The notes beneath the pieces are model-generated. The model searched no databases. It saw only the letters and a program-made list of their open reading frames with translations, and had not been told where the DNA came from. Positions 26,539 to 33,982 of a stretch of DNA of 37,603 nt are shown here, in pieces. This stretch comes from Terriglobia bacterium (GTDB lineage Bacteria; Acidobacteriota; Terriglobia; Bryobacterales; Bryobacteraceae): the NCBI GenBank assembly GCA_003175985.1, contig PSRJ01000119.1:1-37603 (forward strand), given 5' to 3'. The position numbers and the translations under genes are program-made. Within the stretch, counting starts at the first letter, position 1. Every line of letters starts with the position of its first letter.

Positions 26539-28174
26539 AGAGATCCCACCGGCCCCCGAGGAGAACCGCCCCGGCGATCAATCCATTAGTTGTTGCGTGC
26601 GCTACGATTGCATCACCAATTCTGCCGCGCCAGAGCATCGCGAAAGCATACAGTAGTCCCGCAATTATGCCAGCCAGCCATTGGCTGCCGTGGAGCAATC
26701 CGAATGTAGCGGAAGAAACCAGCAGAGAAAATGTTGTGAAAGTGCGCAGGCTGAGCGACGTGAACTCCGGTGAAATCAGCCGCCGAATGAGGAAGCCTCG
26801 GAAAGCGAGCTCCTCTGCAATCGGTACAGTAACGATGGCTGCCACAACCCGGAACGCCAGCCAGGAGATTCGCGCGGCTAAGGAAATTTCGGCAAGATAT
26901 GGTGCGATTTGGTTATTCGGACCAGAGCCGGCTGGAGACAGGGCGAGCCACAACACGAAGACGGCCGCGCCGATTACGGGCGCGAACCAACTGACACGCC
27001 GATCCAGACCAGCGTACTGCTTCCGAAAGAGCCAAAGCACCACTGCGGCCGCGAGGAATCGTAACGGGTAAAGCCACTCGAAGTTGCCGGCAGCAGCGCG
27101 AGAGACCATCGCCGCTGCCAGGATCGTCAGGAACGGCACCAGATACGGGGCGGTCGGGTTCTGTTCGAAAATAGTACGCCGCGGTTCGGATGTGGCTTTG
27201 GCGCCCGACCAAGAGACACGTCCGGCCACCACCGAGAAAGCCAGCGCGACGGCATTGAATGTAATCCAACCAGCTTGCGAGTGAAACCCACCCAGGGCGA
27301 TATCGGGCGCTCCCGCGTTGCCGATTAGCAGCAGGATAACAATGCGAATGGCGTTCAACAGCCAGCTCAACAGAACAGCGGCGGGAATCAGGATCAATGC
27401 CTGGGGGAAGCGGCATTCGCGGCGGAAGAACCAGAGCCAGGCCACACTGAAAACCAGCATTAGTCCCGCGCCCTCCACACCGGAGCAGGCTTCCAGGATG
27501 ACTACATGGAAATGGGGTGTACCGATGCTCCCCGTTGCCGGTTCGGCAATAACACCGGGAACGAAAACCCGAAGCAATGACTCCACGAGCCGAAAAGTGA
27601 GGGTGGTCGGCAATTGCCAGAAGCGATTGTTCCAAGAAGCTTGAAATATGTTGATGAGCCACTCCGCCGCAATTCCGCCGGTCGCGGCTACGACCCACAG
27701 GCTACCCGTGCCGCGTGCGAAGTCGGCCCAGATCCGCAGCGGCACAAACGCTAAACCGGCCATCGCGATCGCCAATCCGCCCGTCAAAAGCCAAATTCCC
27801 TTTACCACCGGCAAGCTGCCAGGGGAGATTCTGGCAGTTAAGTAGGACACTTCGAGCGCGACGAACACCAGCATGAGGCAAACATGCCCGACCGCAAATC
27901 GCCAGTCGAGCGGCTGCCGTTCCAGAAGTCTGCTGATCCGCCGTACTTTGTCTGGATGTTGAAGGCATCCAAATCCGAGGAAAATGGAGGCAAACACAAC
28001 GGCCCAGATGAATATGGCGCGGGCTCCATTTCCAGTATCCTGGTGCGAGATCGGGATCCATTCCAGGCCCAGCAAAAGACCGAGCCAGATCAGTCTTTTG
28101 AAGAATGCGGGAACAGCCGAGGCGGCCGGTACATCATCGGAACCAGCGAATCCCGGTGAAGAATGGACTTGCAT
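26534..28174 (-). CDS. xrtE: Exosortase E / CPBP intramembrane protease fusion (VPEID-CTERM system)
   Basis: This 546-residue polytopic membrane protein is made of two enzymes. The first 320 residues are an exosortase with catalytic C230 in LEACSGVEGAGL, R277 in LLNAIRIVILL and H298 in FHSQAGW. The last 180 residues are a CPBP/Abi (CAAX-protease-like) domain with the metal motif EE454-455/R459 in AEELAFRGFL, H495 in FGLLHGS, and H526 and N530 in HATTNG. This fusion is the defining architecture of exosortase E, which cleaves VPEID-CTERM tails and probably joins the substrate to a cell-surface acceptor. A candidate substrate lies convergent at 26311-26475. A tiny gene ends 3 bases before the start, so the exosortase is likely co-transcribed with it. 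Confidence 0.93.
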   Translation of the reverse strand: MQVHSSPGFAGSDDVPAASAVPAFFKRLIWLGLLLGLEWIPISHQDTGNGARAIFIWAVVFASIFLGFGCLQHPDKVRRISRLLERQPLDWRFAVGHVCLMLVFVALEVSYLTARISPGSLPVVKGIWLLTGGLAIAMAGLAFVPLRIWADFARGTGSLWVVAATGGIAAEWLINIFQASWNNRFWQLPTTLTFRLVESLLRVFVPGVIAEPATGSIGTPHFHVVILEACSGVEGAGLMLVFSVAWLWFFRRECRFPQALILIPAAVLLSWLLNAIRIVILLLIGNAGAPDIALGGFHSQAGWITFNAVALAFSVVAGRVSWSGAKATSEPRRTIFEQNPTAPYLVPFLTILAAAMVSRAAAGNFEWLYPLRFLAAAVVLWLFRKQYAGLDRRVSWFAPVIGAAVFVLWLALSPAGSGPNNQIAPYLAEISLAARISWLAFRVVAAIVTVPIAEELAFRGFLIRRLISPEFTSLSLRTFTTFSLLVSSATFGLLHGSQWLAGIIAGLLYAFAMLWRGRIGDAIVAHATTNGLIAGAVLLGGRWDLW

Positions 28175-28177
28175 CGC

Positions 28178-28420
28178 TTAGCGGAAGACGCCGGTGTGGC
28201 CCAATGAATACCGCCCCGGTTGGGGCCTAGCCCCACCCTTCAGGGCTCGGATGACGCGCTTGCGCCGACGTTTCCGGGGTACCGAGGAAACTGTATCACC
28301 GCGGGAAGCACCATCGGCTAATGGCCGCCGAATCTCAGCCATTCGGGAATCAATCTCTTCGCGGCGCCGCGCAAAGCCGATCAGCGCGGCGCGGAGCAGG
28401 TCCGCATCTTGAGTAGGCAC
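28178..28420 (-). CDS. Small coiled-coil protein with basic tail, directly upstream of the exosortase
   Basis: This is an 80-residue product. The N-terminal half is a charged amphipathic helix (LLRAALIGFARRREEIDSRM, AEIRR), followed by PRKRRRKR and a basic C-terminus. It resembles the small helix-plus-basic-tail proteins at 28738, 29506 and 31322. The start is GTG 28420. A minus-strand TATAAT at 28433-28428 is just 7 bases before it, so the message could be leaderless. Its TAA is 3 bases before the exosortase ATG, which suggests an operon. The C-terminal 25 residues (ALKGGARPQPGRYSLGHTGV) look less conserved and may be decayed. Confidence 0.6.
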   Translation of the reverse strand: MPTQDADLLRAALIGFARRREEIDSRMAEIRRPLADGASRGDTVSSVPRKRRRKRVIRALKGGARPQPGRYSLGHTGVFR

Positions 28421-28690
28421 GGAGAAGATTATATCCCGGTGAGACGATCTCCATACCGATCCCCATGAGGTTCATGGAGCGGGAAGACGCGCGAGGCGAG
28501 CAGCGCAGTTGCCGACTCGGTGTGAGCGTGGGAAGCGCGTCGCCCGGGGCTGCGACTTTCACGGAAACCTCTAGGCATGGCAGGAAGGTGATCTGTGTAA
28601 TAGGCGAGAAACTGGCTTCCCCCATATCCTGGATGTCTTCTTTGAAACGCCGTGAGAAACTGAGCGTCCGTAACTGGCGGTTATCCCAAT

Positions 28691-28718
28691 CTGACAATAC
28701 GGCGACGAGAGTTACAAT
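28691..28718 (+). promoter_or_regulatory. Promoter of the 42-residue coiled-coil gene
   Basis: The -35 is CTGACA (28691-28696), the spacer 16 bases and the -10 TACAAT (28713-28718). The start codon is 20 bases further, at 28738, leaving a leader of about 12 bases. Confidence 0.5.
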
Positions 28719-28737
28719 AGCGCCACTCTTGAGCGCC

Positions 28738-28866
28738 ATGGATATCAAAAAGCTGATTGAAGAACTGAGCAGAGAACGGGACACGATTATCCGTGCCATC
28801 GCCTCTTTAGAAGAACTGTCTGACGGTAACGGAGTCCCAGTCACGAAAGACCGCCCCCAAGACTAG
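28738..28866 (+). CDS. Tiny (42-residue) coiled-coil protein
   Basis: ATG 28738 opens a 42-residue frame whose first 28 residues form a charged amphipathic helix (MDIKKLIEELSRERDTIIRA, IASLEEL). The frame is open further upstream, but that part lies across the promoter and has no protein-like character. The pattern of LIEEL, then RERD, then a SLEEL-type end is shared with the products at 29506 (ALERL) and 31322 (CLERL), so I treat it as a family member that lost or never had the basic tail. The function is unknown; self-association is likely. Confidence 0.6.
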   Translation: MDIKKLIEELSRERDTIIRAIASLEELSDGNGVPVTKDRPQD

Positions 28867-29175
28867 GAGCCGAATCCGATTGGGTCCCACGAACGTCTTG
28901 GCTCCGGCAAACATGTGGCCCTATCGGCGCCGTTGGTGAGAAGTAGCCAATTCCGGTCGGTATACGCCGCTTCCGGTAAGTGGACCGGAGATCCATAATG
29001 CCGGCCCGGCGGTCAACTCGAAGCCACGGGCGGCGGATTGCCCTTTTTAGGCAGCCTTAACAGTTAATATCGGAAGCTATTTCCTCCCGGTCACGCCAAT
29101 CGAGAGGAGTTCAGCACGCCGCTACCCGAAATAAGAAATTTGATTATCATCACAACGTTCAGGAAGGCAATCCCC

Positions 29176-29289
29176 ATGCCAAGCCAAATGCCACGATTCA
29201 CGGGCTTCGCCATTTATGCACCACTTCTTGTGCTTGTGTGCTCGTCCACAAATTACGGATTCGCATCAGAGAGCGCCATCAACCATTAG
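29176..29289 (+). CDS. Possible 37-residue secreted peptide
   Basis: ATG 29176 is preceded by AGGAAGG at about 8 bases. The product has a basic start, a hydrophobic core (GFAIYAPLLVLVCSS) and an A-S-E end, like a signal peptide with almost nothing after it. The isolated Cys is not in a proper lipobox. There is no homology evidence, and a chance frame cannot be excluded. Confidence 0.3.
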   Translation: MPSQMPRFTGFAIYAPLLVLVCSSTNYGFASESAINH

Positions 29290-29505
29290 TTCAGCAAGTG
29301 TTATCATCCCCAACAAAGTCGTGGCGGTGCGCGAGGCACCTTAGCGAGCCGGAGATTCCGATTGCCGCCCAAGATGCAAATCGCCCAAAGGCCACCACAA
29401 ATCTCCGGCCCGAGCCGAGTCGCTAACTTGGTGCCTGTGTCAAGGCTTCAGTGACAAGGGCAACGATTCTATTCACTTCCACAAGCGACCCCACGCAGCG
29501 CGTTC

Positions 29506-29676
29506 TTATCGCTCCCTCCGAAGGACTCGCCGTTTAATCGTTGTTAATCGTGTCGGCCCTCTGCGTAGTTGCAGACGTTCCAATGCCGATATAGCTTCAT
29601 TGATCTGCACCAGCCGCGCGTGTAAGATTCTCAAACGGTGGAATGGATTTTCAGTTTTCGTTTTGGGGGAGGTCAT
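29506..29676 (-). CDS. Small (56-residue) coiled-coil protein with basic tail
   Basis: ATG 29676 opens a 56-residue frame. The first ten residues are polar, followed by an amphipathic helix (HRLRILHARLVQINEAISAL, ERLQ) and a strongly basic tail (IKRRVLRRER). It has the same layout as the 31322 gene: a helix ending in ALERLQ or CLERLR, then Arg/Lys-rich. It is probably a DNA- or RNA-binding or adaptor peptide; this is inferred from charge only. No clear ribosome site. Confidence 0.5.
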   Translation of the reverse strand: MTSPKTKTENPFHRLRILHARLVQINEAISALERLQLRRGPTRLTTIKRRVLRRER

Positions 29677-29841
29677 CAGGGTATTTTCTTCTCGATTCGG
29701 ATGAATCCTAAGTTAACTTAAGATTTCTTGTACTGCCAATACCCCAAAATGGGGGAACCGCACAAAATTTTATGGGGACTCCTGGATAAAGGCAGCCGAT
29801 GAGGACCCTGCTGGAAAGAACGCCCGCTCGTCCACGAAAGC

Positions 29842-29937
29842 CTCTGACAATTGCTTCGTTGGTTCATAAGTCATTGAAGGGGAAGTGCGGAACGAGACGA
29901 GACCTCTTTTAAGGAAAGTAAACCACAATTGTCAGAG
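29842..29937. repeat. 12-bp perfect inverted repeat (CTCTGACAATTG ... CAATTGTCAGAG)
   Basis: The arms are at 29842-29853 and 29926-29937, separated by 72 bases. Each arm itself contains the palindrome CAATTG. It may be a pair of regulator sites in opposite orientation or the ends of a small structured element. The nearest downstream gene is at 30056. Confidence 0.55.
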
Positions 29938-30055
29938 TTTCGGAGTTGAAGATGGTACCGGGCATACCCTCATTTGCGCCCGCAAGCATCCTCAGAATCG
30001 ATGGCAAATAATTGTTTGAGTCGATTACAATTGGACTTTATCGAGGTTAGAAACC

Positions 30056-30319
30056 GTGGAACTCTCCGATCCTGCCGTAATCGAAGCTCTTCTCGCCAAC
30101 ATAGAACCCAAGCGGAAGAGCCTTTCCCGCCGTGGAACTCCCTCCAGGGCTACCGAATTTCTGGCACGTGGGACGCTAGTGCGCCGCTGCGCATGTGGCA
30201 AGTGCGCCCACTGCATAGAAAACGCGCGATGGGAAAAAATCTTCAATGAAAAATTTGCCGATCCCGATTACTATAAGTCCCGCTCGGAGAGGTTCGGATC
30301 TTCCTTGCGCTGGCTCTGA
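30056..30319 (+). CDS. Small Cys-rich (zinc-ribbon-like) protein
   Basis: This is an 87-residue product from GTG 30056, with GAGG about 9 bases upstream. The core is CACGKCAHCIENARWEKIF followed by NEKFADPDYY, with a C-x-C-x2-C-x2-C cluster that could bind zinc. I associate small proteins with this CGxC..NARWExIFxxKFADP signature with Solibacter-type genomes, often beside regulators; their role is unknown. It ends 40 bases before the XRE/S24-like regulator and could share its transcript. Confidence 0.75.
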   Translation: MELSDPAVIEALLANIEPKRKSLSRRGTPSRATEFLARGTLVRRCACGKCAHCIENARWEKIFNEKFADPDYYKSRSERFGSSLRWL

Positions 30320-30359
30320 CGATTTCAACTCAGCTCTGCGAGCTCGAAAGGAAAAGGGC

Positions 30360-31172
30360 ATGGCCGAGAGACGAAGTGAAAACGGGGGCCAAAAGCTCAG
30401 ACGCATCCGGGAGAGACTCAATCTCCGATATCGCGATGTGGCGGAAGCCAGTGAACGAATTGCGTCCGAACATGGGAACGATGACTTTGCGATTGGCCTT
30501 AGCCGCCTTGCTGATATTGAAAACAAGGGCACCATCCCCTCACTGTTTCGACTCTATTCCCTGTGTGCCATCTATCGAGTAGACTTTAACGACGCCCTAC
30601 AGTGGTACGGCGTGGATCTCCGAAGTATTCCCGTAGAAGCGGCCAAGGTGGGATTGCCTGGGAGCCATTTGACTCACTTTCGCCAGCAGGTTACAAGTAC
30701 TGGGAACAGTTCCGCTTTGCAGGATGGGGCCGATCCAGCCGAAACGACGCTGCTAACCAAGATGGTCCGTCGGTGGGGTGCCCTGCCGCTGTGCGTCATA
30801 GAGCAAGGTAACTCCCACCAGTATGGTTTTATCGGTTCCGAAGACTGGTCAATGTTTCCGATCCTTAGGCCAGGATCGCTCGTGATAATCAAAGACGTTC
30901 GCAAGATCGCCAATGGTGGCTGGCAAAACGAGCATGACCGTCCGGTTTACTTCTTTGAGTTGAGGAACGGATATGCTTGTGCTTGGGCAACGCTCCTGGG
31001 TGATCGGCTCGTTTTGGAATCCCATCCGGCATCCCTTCGCCGGCCGAGACTATATCGATACCCGCAGGAAATCGACCTCGTGGGGCGGGTGGTAGGGGTC
31101 GCAATGCCGCTCGGGGTTGCTCCCGAACGCAAGGTTCTACAAGGGAGAGCCGAACGGAATGGCGCGGATTAA
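30360..31172 (+). CDS. XRE-type regulator with S24/LexA-like C-terminal domain
   Basis: This is a 270-residue protein from ATG 30360, with AAAGGA about 8 bases upstream; the longer frame from 30246 is not protein-like. Residues 10-82 are a helix-turn-helix of the XRE kind (GQKLRRIRERLNLRYRDVAE, LSRLADIENKGTIPSLFRL). The C-terminal 110 residues resemble the S24 peptidase fold: DWSMFPILRPGSLVIIKD with a Ser-Met pair, then YFFELRNGYACAW and LVGRVVGVAMPL. The catalytic Lys expected in the next strand is not evident, so self-cleavage is doubtful. It is probably a dimeric repressor that senses a signal through the S24-like fold. Its target is unknown. Confidence 0.82.
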   Translation: MAERRSENGGQKLRRIRERLNLRYRDVAEASERIASEHGNDDFAIGLSRLADIENKGTIPSLFRLYSLCAIYRVDFNDALQWYGVDLRSIPVEAAKVGLPGSHLTHFRQQVTSTGNSSALQDGADPAETTLLTKMVRRWGALPLCVIEQGNSHQYGFIGSEDWSMFPILRPGSLVIIKDVRKIANGGWQNEHDRPVYFFELRNGYACAWATLLGDRLVLESHPASLRRPRLYRYPQEIDLVGRVVGVAMPLGVAPERKVLQGRAERNGAD

Positions 31173-31904
31173 GCTATTTCAGTCCTTCATTAGAAGGTCG
31201 AACGGTCCTTAAGCCGGTGTTTCGTTTACCCCAGTGCCTTCCGGGGGTTTTGATTGTTCGTCTAATTTTCTCGCCAGAACTTGATATGCGATTGCCCCTG
31301 GCTATGTTCGGAGAGGTAGTCTCAGCCTTGCTGGCGCCTTCGGTTCGCCCAATATTTCTTCATTCGCAAGGATACCTGGTGGCGCTCATCAGCACCCATC
31401 GCTTTTCGCCCGCGACGATTTGGCAAACTCTCGCGAGCATCTCTCAACCGTTCCAAGCAGGCGACTGCGCCTTCGAGCTTTTCTATTTCGGTGTTCAGTA
31501 CCGCAATCAATTTGTCAAGATTTATCATTGCGACCCAGGCAGTCCTAAAGAGAAGTCTTATTCTATCCCATTACCCACGCAGTGCGAGTCTCCAAGCTTC
31601 TGGGCGAGATGAACTGGCGAGATCAATTTACCTCGGTAATGATTGAATGATCCGATCGGTGTTCATAGCATCCCACGCGGTGTTTTGGGCACACAATCCG
31701 CAGCCTGGACGAAGCGCAGGACGGCGCATTGATGTTCCGTCGTTGAAGTTACCAAATTCGTCCATAGCGCAAGAAACCGTTGCTTTCATTCGATTTGTTC
31801 CGCAATTCAAAGACACGTTATCCTTAGAAATCTTGCAGAAACTTTAGGCCGGCGCTACAGTTGAAGGGCACCGACCAGCTGTTGAGCAGGAAGGCCCGAG
31901 GGAA
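31173..31904. other. Intergenic region containing one small minus-strand gene
   Basis: Apart from the 68-residue gene at 31322-31528, no frame in this 732-base stretch looks coding. Frames overlapping that gene on the plus strand, and a 62-residue minus frame at 31628-31816, lack protein-like character and ribosome sites. Confidence 0.4.
31322..31528 (-). CDS. Small (68-residue) coiled-coil protein with Arg-rich tail
   Basis: ATG 31528 opens a 68-residue protein. Residues 1-30 form a coiled-coil helix (INLDKLIAVLNTEIEKLEGA, VACLERL), then a linker with RRGRK, and a C-terminal basic helix SLRMKKYWANRRRQ. The tail with RMKKYWAxRR is a recurrent signature I associate with tiny acidobacterial proteins. 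It is the clearest member of the group at 28178, 28738 and 29506. The function is unknown; the design suggests oligomerisation plus nucleic-acid binding. Confidence 0.65.
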   Translation of the reverse strand: MINLDKLIAVLNTEIEKLEGAVACLERLRDARESLPNRRGRKAMGADERHQVSLRMKKYWANRRRQQG

Positions 31905-32360
31905 ATGCAGCCTGCCACTTCTTTGCCTGCGGAGAAGGAGGACGCGCCGCTCAAGGAGCCGTCGTCTGGCGAAGACGCGATTCCCGAAGCATTGTACGAA
32001 ACTTTGCAAGGCCCGTCCGTCTTCGGCCGGATGTTGCTCCTTAATACCATGCGTACTCCCGAGACCGACCGGTATGATGCCGGTTATGCGGAGCGGTTTG
32101 GGACGCCACTAGTCGAGCGTGCGCTGCGGGGCTTACACCTGGATATCTTCATCAGTTGGCTGTCGCTCTCACTCCAACACCAGAAAGCTGATATCAGTAT
32201 CTATCTCAATTTGACTCCCGTCGCCGAACGGCCCGCTCGCCTCAAGGAGCTCATCCCCAGCGCGGTGCAAGCGATTCCTTCGGCGGCCAAGCCGCCTGAG
32301 CGTCAATTGTTTCTGCAGGATCTCAAAATTGTGCTGGCCCTTTTTCGTTATGATTACTAA
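31905..32360 (+). CDS. Hypothetical protein co-transcribed with the HDOD gene
   Basis: This is a 151-residue soluble protein from ATG 31905, with GAGGGAA directly before it. A polar, acidic N-terminus (about 25 residues) is followed by a helical body (LYETLQGPSVFGRMLLLNTM, ALRGLHLDIFISWLSLSLQH, LKELIPSAVQAIPSA). No family recognised. Its last codons overlap the ATG of the HDOD gene by 11 bases, so the two are translationally coupled and probably work in one pathway. Confidence 0.65.
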   Translation: MQPATSLPAEKEDAPLKEPSSGEDAIPEALYETLQGPSVFGRMLLLNTMRTPETDRYDAGYAERFGTPLVERALRGLHLDIFISWLSLSLQHQKADISIYLNLTPVAERPARLKELIPSAVQAIPSAAKPPERQLFLQDLKIVLALFRYDY

Positions 32361-33198
32361 GCTGCTCGGGTTTCGATCTGCCAATGCCTCTGCTCAGCGA
32401 GTCGCGGCATTCGAGCGCCTCACTCGCCTGCCTACTTTTCATCCCACTGCCATTCAATTGCTGAGCCTCTCGACAGAATCAGACTCGGCCTTGGCGGACT
32501 TTGAGCGGGTGTTCAAAGCGGATGTGACGCTTACGGCTGACCTGCTGCTGACAGCGAATTCGGCTGTCTATGGTTTGCGCTCGCGAGTACAGACGATCCG
32601 CCACGCACTCACACTGCTCGGGCTGGAGCGCGTGCGGTCGCTGGCATGCCACATCGCTTGGGGTTCTTATCTGCGGCAGCGGCCGGCCGAAAGTTTGCGT
32701 CCCTTGTGGCAGCACAGTATTGCCACTGCCATCGTCGGCGAAGCTCTTGGGATGCTCTATCACGTGCCTGGCCTGTACACGGCCGGCCTGCTGCACGACC
32801 TGGGCCGCCTGGGACTCCTACTCAGCGATGGCCAGCGGTACGCAGAGACATTGGAGCCCAGGCCAGCCGATTTGCAGGAAGCCATTGAGCGCGAGAGCGC
32901 GTTCTGTGGCATGAGCCATTGCGACGCCGGCGGCCTGCTGGCGCAAACGTGGGGGTTTCCCGAACTGTTACAAGTGACCATGGTGGACCACCACGGCCAA
33001 CGCTCCCTTACGTCGGGCAGCCCGGTCGGACTGATTCAGGCCGCGTGCCACATGGCGGATTGGCTAGGCTATCCCGAACTGCATGCCAGCACGACTGCAC
33101 CGTTGTTGCCACAGCACATCATGGAGGCTCCGCAGTTGGCGCCTCTGCGCTTGCGAGAGGTAATCGAGCGACAGATCACACTGCTGGGCGCTGGCTGA
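32350..33198 (+). CDS. HDOD-domain signalling protein
   Basis: This is a 282-residue protein from ATG 32350, chosen over GTG 32329 because it fits the coupled overlap with the upstream gene. The HDOD domain covers about residues 20-215: FHPTAIQLLSL, the central RHALTLLGLERVRSLACHIA, GLYTAGLLHDLGRLGLLL and VTMVDHHGQRS. HDOD domains are non-catalytic or weakly catalytic relatives of HD phosphohydrolases. They act in bacterial stress, motility and c-di-GMP signalling, often with partners. A second-messenger theme in this part of the window is suggested by the PilZ protein at 36498 and the decayed PP2C-type gene at 37176. Confidence 0.9.
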   Translation: MITKLLGFRSANASAQRVAAFERLTRLPTFHPTAIQLLSLSTESDSALADFERVFKADVTLTADLLLTANSAVYGLRSRVQTIRHALTLLGLERVRSLACHIAWGSYLRQRPAESLRPLWQHSIATAIVGEALGMLYHVPGLYTAGLLHDLGRLGLLLSDGQRYAETLEPRPADLQEAIERESAFCGMSHCDAGGLLAQTWGFPELLQVTMVDHHGQRSLTSGSPVGLIQAACHMADWLGYPELHASTTAPLLPQHIMEAPQLAPLRLREVIERQITLLGAG

Positions 33199-33399
33199 GG
33201 ATATTCTTGATCGCAACGTGCACAACACCCACCGCATCGAACTGGACGGTGACTCCAGCGGAAAACTCGCGCCAGCCGGCGAATGGAAGTTGGGGAATTC
33301 GGTATAACCGCTTCGGAAACTCGATGAGGGCTTCGGCCGCCGGAGAGGTCGAGTTTGGCCCATCCGCCTCTGAGGGTCTGGCCTTGCAAGAATGTGAAC

Positions 33400-33684
33400 A
33401 TGACGGCTGAAGAGGCAATGCGGGAAATCTGGGGTGCGGTTTCCACGGATTGCGGTCCCGAGAATTACGACTTCATCGTAGCGGATGTGCTCACGAAATC
33501 TACCGCGGCAGTGCTCACACGTCAGATCGACATCGTTTTCGATGGACCGCCGGGCCCCACTCCTGGACGCTTCGTTGAAGTCGAAGATGAAGCCGGGAGA
33601 TCGGTTGATGTGGGCGATTGGATCGAGAGGAAAGATGGGTATTGGGCGCTGAGGATTCAGATCCAAACGTCCTCGTTGAAATAA
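33400..33684 (+). CDS. Small hypothetical protein
   Basis: This is a 94-residue product from ATG 33400. An upstream in-frame start at 33355 gives an unlikely Pro/Cys-rich lead. It is acidic and likely soluble, with an alpha/beta look (AMREIWGAVSTDCGPENYDF, LTRQIDIVFDGPPGPTPGRF, VDVGDWIERKDGYWALRIQI). No family recognised. It stands alone after the HDOD gene. Confidence 0.5.
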   Translation: MTAEEAMREIWGAVSTDCGPENYDFIVADVLTKSTAAVLTRQIDIVFDGPPGPTPGRFVEVEDEAGRSVDVGDWIERKDGYWALRIQIQTSSLK

Positions 33685-33808
33685 CACCTGAACCGGTTTG
33701 CCTTCCGGCGAACGTGGGCGTTAAGACAACATATCGGTAGCCAGTTCCGCGACACGCGCCTCGATACCCTCGACCTCGATCGCCCTGCCGCCCCTTGTCC
33801 CCTTCTAA

Positions 33809-33949
33809 TTCCGCAAGCAGCAACGTGTCGATGAACGGGGCCAGCCCATTCCTGATCCGGAAAAAGACTCACAAGTCGGTGGCACCCTGATCTCTCCGGT
33901 TACGCTCGGCGCCGCCGAATTCCGCCTCCTCTCGGGCACGTTGCGTTAG
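33809..33949 (+). pseudogene. Fragment of a lost gene (C-terminal remnant)
   Basis: This frame reads 46 codons of clearly protein-like sequence (RVDERGQPIPDPEKDSQVGG, TLISPVTLGAAEFRLLSG) to a TAG at 33947-33949. A TAA closes the frame directly upstream (33806-33808) and there is no start codon. I read it as the tail of a decayed gene, family unknown. Confidence 0.35.
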
Positions 33950-33982
33950 GGGGATCGTGGGGCGGCGCCGGCGCCCTCCGGA

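Larger units (their letters stand above)
28867..30055. other. Long, mostly non-coding region with two tiny genes and an inverted repeat
   Basis: Within these 1189 bases I can support only a 56-residue minus-strand gene (29506-29676), a possible 37-residue secreted peptide (29176-29289), a CCCCA/TGGGG hairpin near 29743-29755, and the 12-bp inverted repeat at 29842/29926. The rest holds nothing recognisable. The stretch 29690-29950 is AT-richer than its surroundings and probably carries promoters. Confidence 0.4.

Noticed and set aside
33176..33418. 80-residue minus-strand frame with a partly protein-like stretch (FPKRLYRIPQLPFAGWREFS)
   Set aside because: It overlaps the end of the HDOD gene and the start of the next gene on the other strand, has no ribosome site, and its first 30 residues look random; too weak to call.
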